A stretch of DNA of 64,000 nucleotides from Luteibacter sp. dw_328 (GCF_018449605.1 NZ_JAAVUW010000001.1:992001-1056000), one strand, 5' to 3'; numbered from the stretch's first letter, positions 24,861 through 34,448 are shown. Notes: generated by a model not told the origin, from the letters alone. Numbers and translations are program-made.

Positions 24861-25154
24861 TCAGCTACGCGGTTTGAAATGCAGCGGTTGCGCTTCCGTT
24901 TTCACCGTCGGCGTCGGGCCGCAGCTGCCGCATGAGCCGCAACCATCGCCGCAACTGCCGGTCGCCGCGGTGGGCTGCAAGCGGCGACCGAGCGAACGCA
25001 ACGCCGCCGAGCGGCCTTCGTGATTGAGGCTGGCCGAGATTCGCGCCATCGCGCGCGTGGAGGTCTTTGGCAAAAGCTTGCGGAAAGCCACATACGTCGC
25101 CACTGCAACGACCAGCGCGATGATCACGCCCTGGACGATGTCGAACGTGCTCAT
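24861..25154 (-). CDS. FeoB-associated Cys-rich small membrane protein
   Basis: 97 residues. One N-terminal transmembrane helix (IVQGVIIALVVAVATYVAF) precedes a basic cytoplasmic segment and a Cys/Gly cluster, GSCGDGCGSCGSCG, near residues 66-79. The start overlaps the feoB stop by 4 bases, so it is translated with FeoB. It fits the FeoB-associated Cys-rich (DUF6587-like) proteins in place of FeoC. The Cys cluster could bind Fe(II) or an Fe-S cluster, but this is inference. Confidence 0.8.
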   Translation of the reverse strand: MSTFDIVQGVIIALVVAVATYVAFRKLLPKTSTRAMARISASLNHEGRSAALRSLGRRLQPTAATGSCGDGCGSCGSCGPTPTVKTEAQPLHFKPRS

Positions 25155-26998
25155 GAAAGCGCCCTCGCAATCTGGTAGGTGGCGAGCGAGGCGAGATAGG
25201 CCAGGCCAAACAGATAGCCGGCAGCCACCGCGACGTTACGCCAGGAATTGGTTTCGCGGCGGATGACCGCCAGTGTGGACATGCACTGCGGCGCGAACAC
25301 GTACCACGCGAGCAGCGACAGCGCGGTGGCCAGTGACCACTGGTGTGAAATCAGCGGCCCGAGCTGCGAGGCCACCGCATCGTCGCTGCCTGACATCGCA
25401 TAGACCGTACCGAGCGCGGCGACCGCCACTTCGCGCGCGGCGAGACCGGGCACCAGCGCGACGCAGATCTGCCAGTTGAAGCCGATTGGCGCAAAGACAT
25501 ACTCGAGCAGGCGGCCGAGCCGGCCGGCAATGCTGTAATCGATCGCAGGCTGCGTCGCGCCTTCCGGGGCACCCGGGAACGTGGACAGGAACCATAGCAA
25601 CACGGTCAGCGCGAGGATGATGCCGCCGACGCGCTTGAGGAAGATCAGCGCGCGCTCCCACAGACCCAGCGCGATATCGCGCACGTTGGGCAGGCGGTAC
25701 GAGGGCAGCTCCATGATCAGCGCGTGCTCGCTCTTGTCCTTGCGCAGGCGCTTCATCACGAAGGCCACGCCAAGCGCACTGAAGATGCCCGCGAAATACA
25801 GGGCGAACAGCACGACGCCCTGCAGGTTGAATACGCCCCACACCGCACGATCGGGAATGAAGGCGGCAATCAACAGCGTGTACACGGGAAGGCGCGCCGA
25901 GCACGTCATCAGCGGTGCGACGAGGATCGTGGTGAGGCGGTCGCGTGGATCCTGGATGCTGCGCGTGGCCATGATGCCGGGGATCGCGCAGGCGAAGCTC
26001 GAGAGCAAGGGGATGAACGCCCTGCCCGTCAGGCCCACGCGAAACATCATCTTGTCGAGCAGGAATGCGGCGCGCGGCAGGTAGCCGGATTCTTCGAGCA
26101 CGAGGATGAACAGGAAGAGGATCAGGATCTGCGGCAGGAAGACGAGCACGGCGCCGAGGCCGGCGAACACGCCGTCGTTGAGCAGGCTGTGCAGCGCGCT
26201 GTCACCGGGAAGGAACCCTGTCACCCAGGCGCCGAGGCCGGTGATACCGGCCTGGATACCGTCCATCACCGGTTGCGCCCACGAGAACACCGCCTGGAAG
26301 ATGAAGAACATCAGCGTGGCGAGGATCAACAGGCCGAACACCGGATGCAACGCCCAGCGATCGATGGCGTCGTCGATGGCCGCGGTATCACGCGGCAACG
26401 TCACCGTCTCGGCCAGGATCGAACGCACCTCAGCATGCAGCTGTTCGATGCTGGCGTTGTCGAAGGCAGTAGGAACGATCGTGGGGATGGAGGCGTCGAT
26501 ACGCTCGATCAGCGCCTGAGCGCCGCCACGCTTGATCGCAATGGTCTCGACCACGGGCACGCCGAGACGGCGCGAAAGCCCTTCGACATCGATGACCATG
26601 CCGCGACGACGCGCGGCGTCCATCATGTTGAGCGCGAGCACGACCGGGCGACCGAGACGACGCACTTCGAGCACGAAGCGCAGGTGCAGGCGGAGGTTGG
26701 TCGCGTCTGCCACGCAAACGATCAGATCCGGCGCGGCTTCGCCCGGATAACGACCGTGGCAGACGTCGCGGGTGATCGCTTCGTCGGGGCTGGTCGCATC
26801 GAAACTGTAGGCACCCGGCAGGTCGAGCACGTGCAGCGTGCGTCCGGAGGGCGCGATGAAACGGCCTTCCTTGCGCTCGACGGTGACGCCGGCGTAGTTG
26901 GCAACCTTCTGGCGGCCGCCGGTGAGCTGGTTGAACAGAGCGGTCTTGCCGCAGTTCGGGTTGCCGACCAGGGCGATGCGCATGGACGCCGCGCTCAT
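25151..26998 (-). CDS. feoB: Ferrous iron transporter FeoB
   Basis: 615 residues. The N-terminal GTPase has G1 GNPNCGKTALFNQ, G2 region NYAGVTVERKEG, G3 DLPGAYSF and G4 NMMD. A GDI-like helical region follows, then a polytopic membrane domain with two Gate segments, for example FVLPQILILFLFILVLEESGY (split by the gate loop) and ACAIPGIMATRSI. It imports Fe(II) across the inner membrane. It overlaps feoA and the Cys-rich gene by 4 bases each. It is shorter than the E. coli protein (773 residues), as is common in Xanthomonadales. Confidence 0.96.
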   Translation of the reverse strand: MSAASMRIALVGNPNCGKTALFNQLTGGRQKVANYAGVTVERKEGRFIAPSGRTLHVLDLPGAYSFDATSPDEAITRDVCHGRYPGEAAPDLIVCVADATNLRLHLRFVLEVRRLGRPVVLALNMMDAARRRGMVIDVEGLSRRLGVPVVETIAIKRGGAQALIERIDASIPTIVPTAFDNASIEQLHAEVRSILAETVTLPRDTAAIDDAIDRWALHPVFGLLILATLMFFIFQAVFSWAQPVMDGIQAGITGLGAWVTGFLPGDSALHSLLNDGVFAGLGAVLVFLPQILILFLFILVLEESGYLPRAAFLLDKMMFRVGLTGRAFIPLLSSFACAIPGIMATRSIQDPRDRLTTILVAPLMTCSARLPVYTLLIAAFIPDRAVWGVFNLQGVVLFALYFAGIFSALGVAFVMKRLRKDKSEHALIMELPSYRLPNVRDIALGLWERALIFLKRVGGIILALTVLLWFLSTFPGAPEGATQPAIDYSIAGRLGRLLEYVFAPIGFNWQICVALVPGLAAREVAVAALGTVYAMSGSDDAVASQLGPLISHQWSLATALSLLAWYVFAPQCMSTLAVIRRETNSWRNVAVAAGYLFGLAYLASLATYQIARALS

Positions 26999-27240
26999 GC
27001 GATGCCGTCCACGGACACATCCACCCGAGCCGCTTCGGTCTTGCGCAGCGCGAACCGCGTCGAGCCGATCTGGATCAGGAGGGGATCGCCACCGAGCGGG
27101 CCTCGGGCGACCAGCCGGACCGGTTCGCCCGACACAAAGCCGAGATCGCGCAGGCGCTGGGCGATCGGATCGGCAGGGTGAGCATCTGTAACGGTCTGGA
27201 CCACGGCATTTGCACCTTTCGGTGCTTCTGAGAGGCGCAA
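26995..27240 (-). CDS. feoA: Ferrous iron transport accessory protein FeoA
   Basis: 81 residues from a TTG start at 27240, chosen because the conserved start LRLSEAPKGANAVV begins there; the open frame runs further upstream but without similarity. The SH3-like FeoA domain includes RLRDLGFVSGEPVRLVARGPLGGDPLLIQIG and the final FALRKTEAARVDV. FeoA is needed for FeoB-mediated Fe(II) uptake. It overlaps feoB by 4 bases. A Fur-like box lies 14 bases upstream of the start. Confidence 0.88.
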   Translation of the reverse strand: MRLSEAPKGANAVVQTVTDAHPADPIAQRLRDLGFVSGEPVRLVARGPLGGDPLLIQIGSTRFALRKTEAARVDVSVDGIA

Positions 27241-27253
27241 CGGGGCATACTCA

Positions 27254-27272
27254 AATAAGAACTGTTCGCATT
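27254..27272 (-). promoter_or_regulatory. Putative Fur box upstream of feoA
   Basis: On the minus strand the 19 bases read AATGCGAAC-A-GTTCTTATT, a 9-1-9 inverted repeat with 7 of 9 pairs matched, close to the general Fur palindrome. Its place directly upstream of feoA supports iron repression. No binding data; pattern only. Confidence 0.6.
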
Positions 27273-27372
27273 GTACGCCTGTCGCTATTGCCCTGCACAG
27301 AAGTAAGAAATCGCTGCCAGTCCCGCCTAGGCAACCCGTATGATCGCCGCCTACGCAAACCGGAGAGAACCC

Positions 27373-28158
27373 ATGTCCGCCGTCCAATTGATCCGCGAGG
27401 GAACCCTCGCCCGTCTGGTCATGAATCGTCCCGAGGTCCATAACGCCTTCGACGACGTCCTCATTGCCGACCTGACGGCCGCGCTGGACGGGATCGAAGG
27501 CGACGACGGTATTCGGGCCGTGGTGCTTACGGGCGCAGGCGCCAGCTTCTCGGCGGGCGCCGACCTGAACTGGATGCGCGGCATGGCCTCGGCCAGCGAG
27601 GCGGACAACCGGGCCGACTCCCTGCGACTGGCCACCCTGATGCGCCGCCTTCAGTTTCTGAACAAGCCGACCGTGGCCCGGGTCAACGGCGCAGCTTTTG
27701 GCGGAGGCGTGGGCCTGATCGCCTGCTGCGACATCGCCATTGCCGCCGAGGGGGCGAAGTTCGCCCTTTCCGAGGTCAAGCTGGGCCTCGTGCCGGCCGT
27801 GATCTCGCCTTACGTCATCGCCGCCATCGGCCTTCGGCAGGCACGCCGTCTGTTCATCACCGGCGAGATTTTCGGCAGCGACGCGGCGCTGGCCATGGGC
27901 CTGGTTCACGAGACGGTCCCCGCCGAGGAACTCGACGCCGCGATCGACCGCGTCGTCGGCCTGCTCGGCAAGGGTGGCCCGATTGCCCAGAACGAGGCCA
28001 AGCACCTCGCCCTGGGCATGGGCGGCATGGACGTGGAGGACATGCAGGCGGTGGACGCGGCGAACGCCGCATTGATCGCGCAGCTGCGTGTGTCCGCCGA
28101 GGGTCAGGAAGGCCTCAGCGCCTTCCTCAGCAAGACCCAGCCGTCGTGGCTGCGTTGA
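27373..28158 (+). CDS. Enoyl-CoA hydratase/isomerase family protein, LiuC-like
   Basis: 261 residues from ATG 27373 (GGAGAG upstream); an in-frame start at 27340 is weaker. Crotonase-fold features: MNRPEVHNAFDDVLIADL, the oxyanion-hole motif GAGASFSAGADLNWMR, and GAAFGGGVGLIACCDIAIA with the second oxyanion loop. A catalytic Glu is expected in FALSEVKLGLVPAVIS. The ADLNWMR sequence is typical of methylglutaconyl-CoA hydratase (LiuC/AtuC) of leucine catabolism. No other liu genes are adjacent, so the exact substrate is tentative. Confidence 0.88.
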   Translation: MSAVQLIREGTLARLVMNRPEVHNAFDDVLIADLTAALDGIEGDDGIRAVVLTGAGASFSAGADLNWMRGMASASEADNRADSLRLATLMRRLQFLNKPTVARVNGAAFGGGVGLIACCDIAIAAEGAKFALSEVKLGLVPAVISPYVIAAIGLRQARRLFITGEIFGSDAALAMGLVHETVPAEELDAAIDRVVGLLGKGGPIAQNEAKHLALGMGGMDVEDMQAVDAANAALIAQLRVSAEGQEGLSAFLSKTQPSWLR

Positions 28159-28162
28159 GGCC

Positions 28163-28645
28163 TCAGCCGAGCACCTTGGGCAGGTCCTTGCCGATTTTCT
28201 CCGGCGTATCGGTCGGCGCGTAGCGCTCGACCACCTGCCCGTCGCGGTCGATCAGGAACTTGGTGAAGTTCCACTTGATCCCTTCGGTGCCGAGAAGCCC
28301 CTTCTTCTGCGCCTTCATCCAGCGGTACAGCGGGTGCGCGTTTTCGCCGTTGACCTCGATTTTCGAGAACATCGGGAAGCTCACGTCGTAGGTCAGCGAA
28401 CAGAAATCGCGGATCTCGTTCTCGTCGCCCGGCTCCTGGTGACCGAACTGATCGCAGGGAAAGCCCAGCACTTCGAAGCCCTGGCCCGCATACTGTTTCT
28501 GCAATTCCTCCAGCCCCTTGTACTGCGGCGTGAAGCCGCACTTGGACGCGACATTCACCACCAGCAGGGCTTTGCCCCGGTACTCGGCGAGCGAACGTTC
28601 GTTGCCCTCGATGTCGCGGGCGGAAAAATCGTAGATGGCGGTCAT
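28163..28645 (-). CDS. Glutathione peroxidase (BtuE/Gpx family)
   Basis: 160 residues. The peroxidatic Cys is in VASKCGFTPQYKGLEEL, the family's GFPCDQFGHQEPG block follows, and WNFTKFLIDRDG carries the active-site Trp and Asn. It is a Cys-type (not Sec) thiol peroxidase that reduces H2O2 or lipid hydroperoxides using glutathione or thioredoxin. No signal peptide; cytosolic. It is convergent with the enoyl-CoA hydratase gene, 4 bases apart. Confidence 0.95.
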   Translation of the reverse strand: MTAIYDFSARDIEGNERSLAEYRGKALLVVNVASKCGFTPQYKGLEELQKQYAGQGFEVLGFPCDQFGHQEPGDENEIRDFCSLTYDVSFPMFSKIEVNGENAHPLYRWMKAQKKGLLGTEGIKWNFTKFLIDRDGQVVERYAPTDTPEKIGKDLPKVLG

Positions 28646-28750
28646 GCGCGTCTCCGTACGTGGGTGGAATGCCCGGAGTCTACGCCCGCCGCGCCGGCCG
28701 TGGCGCGGCTTGGGCTACCATGAGCGCTTTCATCGCCTGCCGGAACCCCC

Positions 28751-29755
28751 GTGATCCGTTTCGCCGCCGCTTCCAAGTCCTACCGGGTGGACGGAGCACT
28801 CGTTCCCGCCCTCGAGCCCGTCGATCTGGTGATCGAACGCGGCGAAGTGTTCGGCATCATCGGACACTCCGGCGCCGGCAAGTCGACCATGCTGCGCCTG
28901 ATCAACCTCCTCGAACGGCCTACCGCCGGGCGAATCTTCGTCGAGGGCAACGATGTCACCGATGCCACGGGCGGCGAGCTGCGCAGGCTCCGCGGCGGCA
29001 TCGGCATGATCTTCCAGCACTTCAACCTGCTCTCCTCGCGCACGGTGGCCGACAACGTCGCCTTTCCGCTGCGGATTCAGGGCAATGTCTCCGACGGCGA
29101 GATCACCGCCCGGGTCGACGAACTGCTCGAGCTGGTCGGCCTGACCGCCCACGCACGGAAGTATCCCGCCCAGCTCTCCGGCGGCCAGAAGCAGCGCGTC
29201 GGCATCGCGCGGGCACTGGCCAGCCGGCCGTCCATCCTGCTCTGCGATGAAGCCACCAGCGCACTCGACCCGCAGACCACCGCGTCCGTCCTCGAACTGC
29301 TGGGGGATATCAACCGCCGCCTCGGCCTCACGATCGTGCTCATCACGCACGAGATGGACGTGATCCGCCGCGTGTGCGATCGCGTGGCCGTGCTCGATGC
29401 CGGCCGGGTCGTCGAAATGGGGGCCGTGGCCGATGTCTTCCTGCATCCGCAACACCCCACGACGCGCCGCTTCGTTGCCGAGGCCGACCATCGCGAAGGG
29501 CACGGCCCCGAATTCTCCGGCGTGGCCGGCCGCCTGTTCCGCCTCTCCTTCCGGGGTGAAGCCACCTACTCGCCCGTTCTTTCCAACGTGGTGCGCGACA
29601 CCGGCGTGGAATACAACCTGCTCTCCGGGCGTGTCGATCGCATCAAGGACACCCCTTACGGCCAGCTCACCCTGGCCATGAACGGCGAACGTCTCGACGA
29701 CGCACTCGCGCAGATCCGCAACGCCGGCGTCGATATCGAAGAGGTGGCCCGATGA
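28751..29755 (+). CDS. metN: Methionine ABC transporter ATP-binding protein
   Basis: 334 residues from GTG 28751. Walker [19 protein letters not shown], signature [15 protein letters not shown], Walker [14 protein letters not shown] and the switch His in [12 protein letters not shown] are all present. The C-terminal NIL domain (about residues 255-330; ends [15 protein letters not shown]) is the regulatory methionine-binding domain typical of MetN. It powers uptake of L- and D-methionine. It overlaps metI by 4 bases (ATGA). Confidence 0.96.
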   Translation: MIRFAAASKSYRVDGALVPALEPVDLVIERGEVFGIIGHSGAGKSTMLRLINLLERPTAGRIFVEGNDVTDATGGELRRLRGGIGMIFQHFNLLSSRTVADNVAFPLRIQGNVSDGEITARVDELLELVGLTAHARKYPAQLSGGQKQRVGIARALASRPSILLCDEATSALDPQTTASVLELLGDINRRLGLTIVLITHEMDVIRRVCDRVAVLDAGRVVEMGAVADVFLHPQHPTTRRFVAEADHREGHGPEFSGVAGRLFRLSFRGEATYSPVLSNVVRDTGVEYNLLSGRVDRIKDTPYGQLTLAMNGERLDDALAQIRNAGVDIEEVAR

Positions 29756-30426
29756 GCCCCATGCAGACCCTGTTTCCCAATATCGACTGGGCCGAGATCG
29801 GCCAGGCGTGCATCGATACCCTGTTGATGCTCGGCGGCTCGCTGCTGTTCACCGTCGTACTCGGCCTGCCACTGGGCATCTGGCTGTTCCTTACGGCCCG
29901 TGGGCAGCTCCATGCGAAGCCGAAGCTCTATGGCGTGCTTTCGCTGGTCGTCAACGTGCTGCGCTCGGTGCCCTTCATCATCCTGATGATCCTGCTCATT
30001 CCCGTCACCAAGGCCATCACCGGCGTGAGCATCGGCATCCGCGGTGCCATCGTGCCGCTGGTGATCGGCGCGGCGCCGTTCCTTGCGCGCCTGGTCGAAA
30101 CCGCGCTGCGCGAGGTGGATCGCGGGGTCATCGAGGCCAGCCAGGCCATGGGCGCGACCACGAGCCAGATCGTCACGCGGGTGCTCCTGCCCGAAGCCCG
30201 ACCCGGTCTGATCGCTGGCGCGACGGTGACGGCCGTGGCCCTGGTCGGCTACACCGCCATGGGCGGCATCGTCGGCGCCGGCGGCCTGGGTGCACTGGCC
30301 TACCAGTATGGTTACAACGGATACAAACCCGACTACATGCTGGTGACCGTGGCCTTGCTGGTGGTTCTGGTGCAGATCCTGCAATCCCTCGGCGACCGCC
30401 TGGTCACCCGCTACAGCCGTCGCTGA
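29752..30426 (+). CDS. metI: Methionine ABC transporter permease
   Basis: 224 residues with five hydrophobic helices. The EAA loop [20 protein letters not shown] (near residues 127-146) couples to Met[21 protein letters not shown] is the conserved MetI C-terminal motif. It forms the membrane channel of the MetNIQ importer. It overlaps metN by 4 bases and is followed 79 bases later by metQ. Confidence 0.96.
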   Translation: MSPMQTLFPNIDWAEIGQACIDTLLMLGGSLLFTVVLGLPLGIWLFLTARGQLHAKPKLYGVLSLVVNVLRSVPFIILMILLIPVTKAITGVSIGIRGAIVPLVIGAAPFLARLVETALREVDRGVIEASQAMGATTSQIVTRVLLPEARPGLIAGATVTAVALVGYTAMGGIVGAGGLGALAYQYGYNGYKPDYMLVTVALLVVLVQILQSLGDRLVTRYSRR

Positions 30427-30505
30427 ACGGCGGCTGGGCCGGCTTTGCATCCGGCGGTATGGACGTCTATGCTGGCGCACCGCAACATAAGCCACGGACG
30501 CCTCC

Positions 30506-31318
30506 ATGAAGAAGTATCTGCTCCCCCTCGCCGCCGCCCTCGCCGTGTTTGTCGCGGGCTGTTCGAACGGTGACGGCGGTGGCAAGGACGGCTCGGCCGA
30601 GGCCACGCTCACGGTCGCGGCCACGCCCGTGCCGCATGCCGAGATCCTCAAGGAGATCAAGCCGCTGCTCGCGAAGCAGGGCGTGAACCTCGAGATCAAG
30701 GTGTTCACCGACTACGTGCAGCCGAACATGCAGGTGGCGCAGAAGCAGATCGACGTCAACTTCTTCCAGACCGAGCCTTACCTCGACGCGTTCAACAAGG
30801 AACGCGGTACCAACCTGGTCAAGGTCGTCGGCGTGCATATCGAGCCGTTCGGTGCGTACTCGAAGAAATTCAAGTCGATCGACCAGCTGCCCGACGGCGC
30901 CAACGTGGTGATCCCGAACGATCCGAGCAACAACAGCCGCGCCCTTCTGTTGCTTGCCAAGCACGGCCTGATCACGCTGAAGAACCCGAACGATCGCCTG
31001 GCCACGCTGAAGGATGTCGCGACAAATCCCAAGAACCTCAAGTTCCGTGAGCTCGAGGCAGCCATGCTGCCGCGCGTGCTCGACGAAGTGGATCTGGCCC
31101 TGATCAACACCAACTACGCCCTCGCCGCTGGCATGAACCCGGTGAAGGACGCGCTTCTGATCGAAGACAAGGATTCGCCGTACGTGAACTTCCTCGTCTC
31201 GCGCCCGGACAACAAGGACGACCCGCGTGTTCAGAAGCTCGCCGCCGCCCTCACCTCGCCCGAGGTGAAGGCGTTCATCGAGAAGAACTACAACGGTGCG
31301 GTGCTGCCGGCGTTCTGA
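30506..31318 (+). CDS. metQ: Methionine-binding lipoprotein
   Basis: 270 residues. The signal peptide ends in VAGC (Cys19). The NlpA/MetQ fold shows [19 protein letters not shown], the conserved [21 protein letters not shown] and [15 protein letters not shown] blocks. It binds methionine in the periplasm and delivers it to MetI. The last 31 bases overlap the 3' end of the convergent pncB gene, so both C-termini are encoded by the same DNA. Confidence 0.96.
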   Translation: MKKYLLPLAAALAVFVAGCSNGDGGGKDGSAEATLTVAATPVPHAEILKEIKPLLAKQGVNLEIKVFTDYVQPNMQVAQKQIDVNFFQTEPYLDAFNKERGTNLVKVVGVHIEPFGAYSKKFKSIDQLPDGANVVIPNDPSNNSRALLLLAKHGLITLKNPNDRLATLKDVATNPKNLKFRELEAAMLPRVLDEVDLALINTNYALAAGMNPVKDALLIEDKDSPYVNFLVSRPDNKDDPRVQKLAAALTSPEVKAFIEKNYNGAVLPAF

Positions 31319-32490
31319 GCCGGTAGGCCGAACACCTTGCGCAGGTAGGACACGTACTCCGCATCGTCGCTCATGTTCTTCCCCGGCGAATCCGACAGCT
31401 TTGCCACGGGCTGGCCGTTGCAGCGGGTCATCTTGATCACGATGTTGAGGGGCGCGGGGCCGACGTCGTTGGTCAGGTTGGTGCCCACGCCGAAGGAAAG
31501 CTGGCAGCGCCCCTCGAAATGCGAGTAGAGGTCCATCACCCGCGGAACGTCCAGGCCGTCGCTGAAGACCAGGGTCTTCGAACGGGGATCCACACGGTTG
31601 TGTACGTAGTGCGCGAGCACGCGGTCGCCCCACACGAAGGGATCGCCCGAATCGTGGCGCGCACCGTCGAACAGCTTGCAGAAGTACATGTCGAAATCGC
31701 GCAGGAACGCATCCAGCCCGTAAACATCGGATAGCGCGATGCCAAGGTCGCCCCGGTACTCGCGAGCCCATGCCTCCAGCGCGGCTGTCTGCGAATCGCG
31801 CAAGCGCGGCCCCAACGACTGGAACGCCTGCAGGTACTCGTGGGCCATGCTGCCGATCGGCACCAGCCCCTGGCGCATCGCGAACCAGACATTGCTGGTA
31901 CCGGCCAGGTGGGTACCCCACTCGGCTTTCATGATCTGCAAAGCCTCTTCGTGCCATGCGCGCGAGAAGCGTCGGCGCGTGCCGTAGTCCGCGATGCGGA
32001 CGCGCTCGAAGCCCTTCGTATCGCGCAACAGGGCAATCTTCGCGCGCAAGCGCGCCCTGCCCTCGTCGAGATCGGCCTCGGGATGGTTCGCCGCGAAATA
32101 CAGCTCGTTGACGATCGCGAGCAAGGGCACCTCGAACATGATCGTGTGCAGCCACGGCCCGACGATGACGATATCGATCTCGCCTTCGTGCTCCGTCGAC
32201 GGCGAGATGGTCACGTAACGGGCATTGAGATGGAACAGGCCGAGGAAGTCGACGAAGTCGCTGTCGATGAAACGCAGCGTACGCAGGTAAGCGAGCTCTT
32301 CGTCAGCGAATCGCAGGGAGCACAGGTAGTCGAGCTCTTCGTGGATGCGTGTCACCAGCGGCACGAGGTCTACCCCCGGCGTACGGCAACGGAAGCGATA
32401 TTCCACCTGCGCTGCGGGATACTGATGCAGCACCACCTGCATCATGGTGAACTTGTAGAGGTCGGTGTCGAGCAGCGACTGGATGATCAT
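31288..32490 (-). CDS. pncB: Nicotinate phosphoribosyltransferase
   Basis: 400 residues from ATG 32490; the longer open frame upstream is the shadow of the thioredoxin gene. [19 protein letters not shown] is the family opening, with VEYRFRCR following. GTSNVWFA and MAHEYLQAF, and later [16 protein letters not shown] (phosphoribosyl site), are conserved in PncB. It makes nicotinate mononucleotide from nicotinate and PRPP with ATP in NAD salvage. The start overlaps the thioredoxin stop by 4 bases; the 3' end overlaps metQ by 31 bases. Confidence 0.95.
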   Translation of the reverse strand: MIIQSLLDTDLYKFTMMQVVLHQYPAAQVEYRFRCRTPGVDLVPLVTRIHEELDYLCSLRFADEELAYLRTLRFIDSDFVDFLGLFHLNARYVTISPSTEHEGEIDIVIVGPWLHTIMFEVPLLAIVNELYFAANHPEADLDEGRARLRAKIALLRDTKGFERVRIADYGTRRRFSRAWHEEALQIMKAEWGTHLAGTSNVWFAMRQGLVPIGSMAHEYLQAFQSLGPRLRDSQTAALEAWAREYRGDLGIALSDVYGLDAFLRDFDMYFCKLFDGARHDSGDPFVWGDRVLAHYVHNRVDPRSKTLVFSDGLDVPRVMDLYSHFEGRCQLSFGVGTNLTNDVGPAPLNIVIKMTRCNGQPVAKLSDSPGKNMSDDAEYVSYLRKVFGLPAQNAGSTAPL

Positions 32491-32870
32491 GCGGTAGCGC
32501 CTGTGAGTGCGATCTGCTTGTTTACCGCCTCGATGAACGGCTGTGTTCCTGGCCAGGCGGTAATGCGCCCGAGCTTCTTGCCGCGGTGGAACAGGAAGAA
32601 GGCGGGAATACCGTGCAGGCCGAAGCGCGTGCCCATCGTCGGATCGTCGTATACGTTGTCGTGCAGCCAGCGCACCTCCGGCCAGACGAAGCGCTCGCTG
32701 GTCAGCAGGATCTGTCGCTTGGCGATATCGCAGTTCGGGCAGTCGCGGCCCCAGAGAAAGAGGATGGCGATGCGGTTGTCGTCCACGGCCAGGTCGGCGT
32801 CGAGATCCGTGTTGACGACGCGCGTCATCGGGAAACGCTCGAAGAACTCGGGAACGGTGGTGTCGGCCAT
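32487..32870 (-). CDS. Thioredoxin-family protein with CPNC active site
   Basis: 127 residues from ATG 32870. The thioredoxin fold is seen as [20 protein letters not shown], with redox motif CPNC at about residues 45-48 instead of CGPC. The cis-Pro loop is [19 protein letters not shown]. No signal peptide, so cytosolic. It overlaps pncB by 4 bases, which couples its synthesis to an NAD-salvage enzyme; a functional link is not known. The CPNC site suggests a redox potential different from housekeeping thioredoxin. Confidence 0.88.
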   Translation of the reverse strand: MADTTVPEFFERFPMTRVVNTDLDADLAVDDNRIAILFLWGRDCPNCDIAKRQILLTSERFVWPEVRWLHDNVYDDPTMGTRFGLHGIPAFFLFHRGKKLGRITAWPGTQPFIEAVNKQIALTGATA

Positions 32871-32958
32871 GGGTAAATCCGTGATCGGGTCGAAGCCCCG
32901 ACATGGGGTCGCAAGGGCGATAATCCGAGGGTACCGCGACAATGACGCCACCACTGCT

Positions 32959-33000
32959 CCTGTAGGAGCCGATTCATCGGCGATCCCGCGGCAGCGGGCA
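32959..33000. repeat. REP-like element, single unit (R4)
   Basis: TGTAGGAGCCGATTCATCGG followed by the CGATCCCGCGGCAGCGGGCA mini-hairpin. It lies between the thioredoxin and the next plus-strand gene; no right arm. Confidence 0.85.
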
Positions 33001-33077
33001 AGGCTGCCGCGGCCGCACCTGCTCACGGCCCCTTGCGGCGGTATGCTGACCTGGCCAGGATCAAGGAAGACCAAAAC

Positions 33078-33572
33078 ATGACGCCAAGACACCATCGCAC
33101 CGTGGTCATAGCCGCCGCTCTGGCATGCTACGGAGCGAGTCTTTTTTTGCCTGCGGTGACCTACATCACCCACGTGCCACCCGACCATCCCGTTGGCCAC
33201 ATGGAGACGGCGCCCGGTTGGTTCTTCGCAGGCTTTGGCTGGATCGGCGTCATCTTTCTTCAATCCGCCGCCATGGGCTGGTTAGCGAACCTCACCTTCT
33301 TCGCCACGATTTTCTGCTACGCCGAGGGCCGGCATGTCCGGTCGATGATCCTGAGCGGCATGTCGATCCTCATCGCGGTCTTTTTCTTTCATCTATCCGT
33401 GTCCGAACCCATGCCCGTCTTGTTCAGCGGCTTGAACGACGTGATGAATCGGCCAAAGGCACTCATTGGTTTCTACGTCTGGATCGCAGCGTTTGTCACA
33501 TTCTTCCTGGGATCATGGGTCTCGGTGTCAAAACAGGTGTCGGCCACTGCACTACCGACGACTGAAGGATGA
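33078..33572 (+). CDS. Four-helix inner membrane protein, hypothetical
   Basis: 164 residues from ATG 33078, with AAGGAAGA upstream. Four hydrophobic segments fall near residues 9-28, 50-74, 84-106 and 126-147. The first periplasmic loop is His/Pro-rich (THVPPDHPVGHMETAPGW), and the chain is rich in Phe and Trp. No family is recognised. It is not linked by overlap to its neighbours. Role unknown. Confidence 0.7.
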   Translation: MTPRHHRTVVIAAALACYGASLFLPAVTYITHVPPDHPVGHMETAPGWFFAGFGWIGVIFLQSAAMGWLANLTFFATIFCYAEGRHVRSMILSGMSILIAVFFFHLSVSEPMPVLFSGLNDVMNRPKALIGFYVWIAAFVTFFLGSWVSVSKQVSATALPTTEG

Positions 33573-33632
33573 ATTGACATCCTGTGGGCGCCGCGACACC
33601 TTGTCGCCTCGTAAAGCCAGAAGGACCCCGCC

Positions 33633-34439
33633 GTGCGCCTGCTGACCGGATTGCTGTTCGCCCTCTGCACCACGCTGTGCCAGGCCGCCACGCTTACCAT
33701 CGACACGGGCCAGGGAAAGCGCTCGCTCACCACGGAGCAGCTTCTCGGCCGGGCGGACGCACGAGATCTCAGCGTACCGGACGACGTGTCCTATCACCGC
33801 ACGATGTCGTATCGCGCCATTCCGATGAAAGCGCTGCTGGACGGTGTTGCGTCAGGCGCGCACCTGCAGTTCACGGCCCTCGATGGCTTCACCGCGGAGA
33901 TTCCCGCCAGCCTGATCCTCGATGCCCACGGCGCGGAAGCCTGGTTGGCCGTGGAGCCACCTGGCAAGTCCTGGCCTTCGCTCGGCGACGGCAAGCCCAG
34001 CGCCGGCCCGTTTTATCTGGTCTGGTTGCATCCGGAAGCCGGCCACATCGGCACCGAGCAATGGCCGTATCAGGTCGCTTCGATTCGCGTACTTGGTGAC
34101 CCGGCCAGCCGCTTCCCGGCCATGCGACCCGCGCCGGGGCTCGCCGCGAACGACCCGGTCACCAAGGGCTTCGCCGTCTTCCAGCGCAACTGCATCACCT
34201 GCCACACGCTCAATGGACAGGGCGATGCGAAGCTCGGCCCCGACCTCAACATCCCCCACAGCCCCACGGAATACCTGCGCGACGACATGCTGCGCACCCT
34301 CGTGCGCAACCCGCAGGATATGCGCCACTGGCCGCAGGCGAAGATGCCCGGCTTCAACCGGCAGACACTCTCCGACGCCGACCTGGACGACCTCGTCGCT
34401 TACCTCAAGCACATGGCCGGCAGAAAAGCACAGCCGTAA
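33633..34439 (+). CDS. Exported c-type cytochrome with N-terminal molybdopterin-oxidoreductase-like domain
   Basis: 268 residues from GTG 33633. A signal peptide (ends LCQAATLT) is followed by a beta-rich domain of about 150 residues whose SYRAIPMKALLDG and LDGFTAEIPASLIL strands resemble the sulfite-oxidase-type (PF00174) fold. The conserved Mo-ligand Cys is not apparent. The C-terminal domain is a mono-heme cytochrome c with FQRNCITCHTLNGQG (CxxCH near residues 188-192) and a distal Met in KMPGFNRQTLSDADLDDLVAYL. Likely a periplasmic electron carrier. The heme would be attached by the Ccm system encoded downstream in this window. Confidence 0.75.
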   Translation: MRLLTGLLFALCTTLCQAATLTIDTGQGKRSLTTEQLLGRADARDLSVPDDVSYHRTMSYRAIPMKALLDGVASGAHLQFTALDGFTAEIPASLILDAHGAEAWLAVEPPGKSWPSLGDGKPSAGPFYLVWLHPEAGHIGTEQWPYQVASIRVLGDPASRFPAMRPAPGLAANDPVTKGFAVFQRNCITCHTLNGQGDAKLGPDLNIPHSPTEYLRDDMLRTLVRNPQDMRHWPQAKMPGFNRQTLSDADLDDLVAYLKHMAGRKAQP

Positions 34440-34448
34440 TTACCCGCG

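Noticed and set aside
32491-32904. Extended pncB frame across the thioredoxin gene
   Set aside because: The conserved PncB start lies at 32490 and overlaps the thioredoxin stop by ATGA; upstream frame is a shadow.
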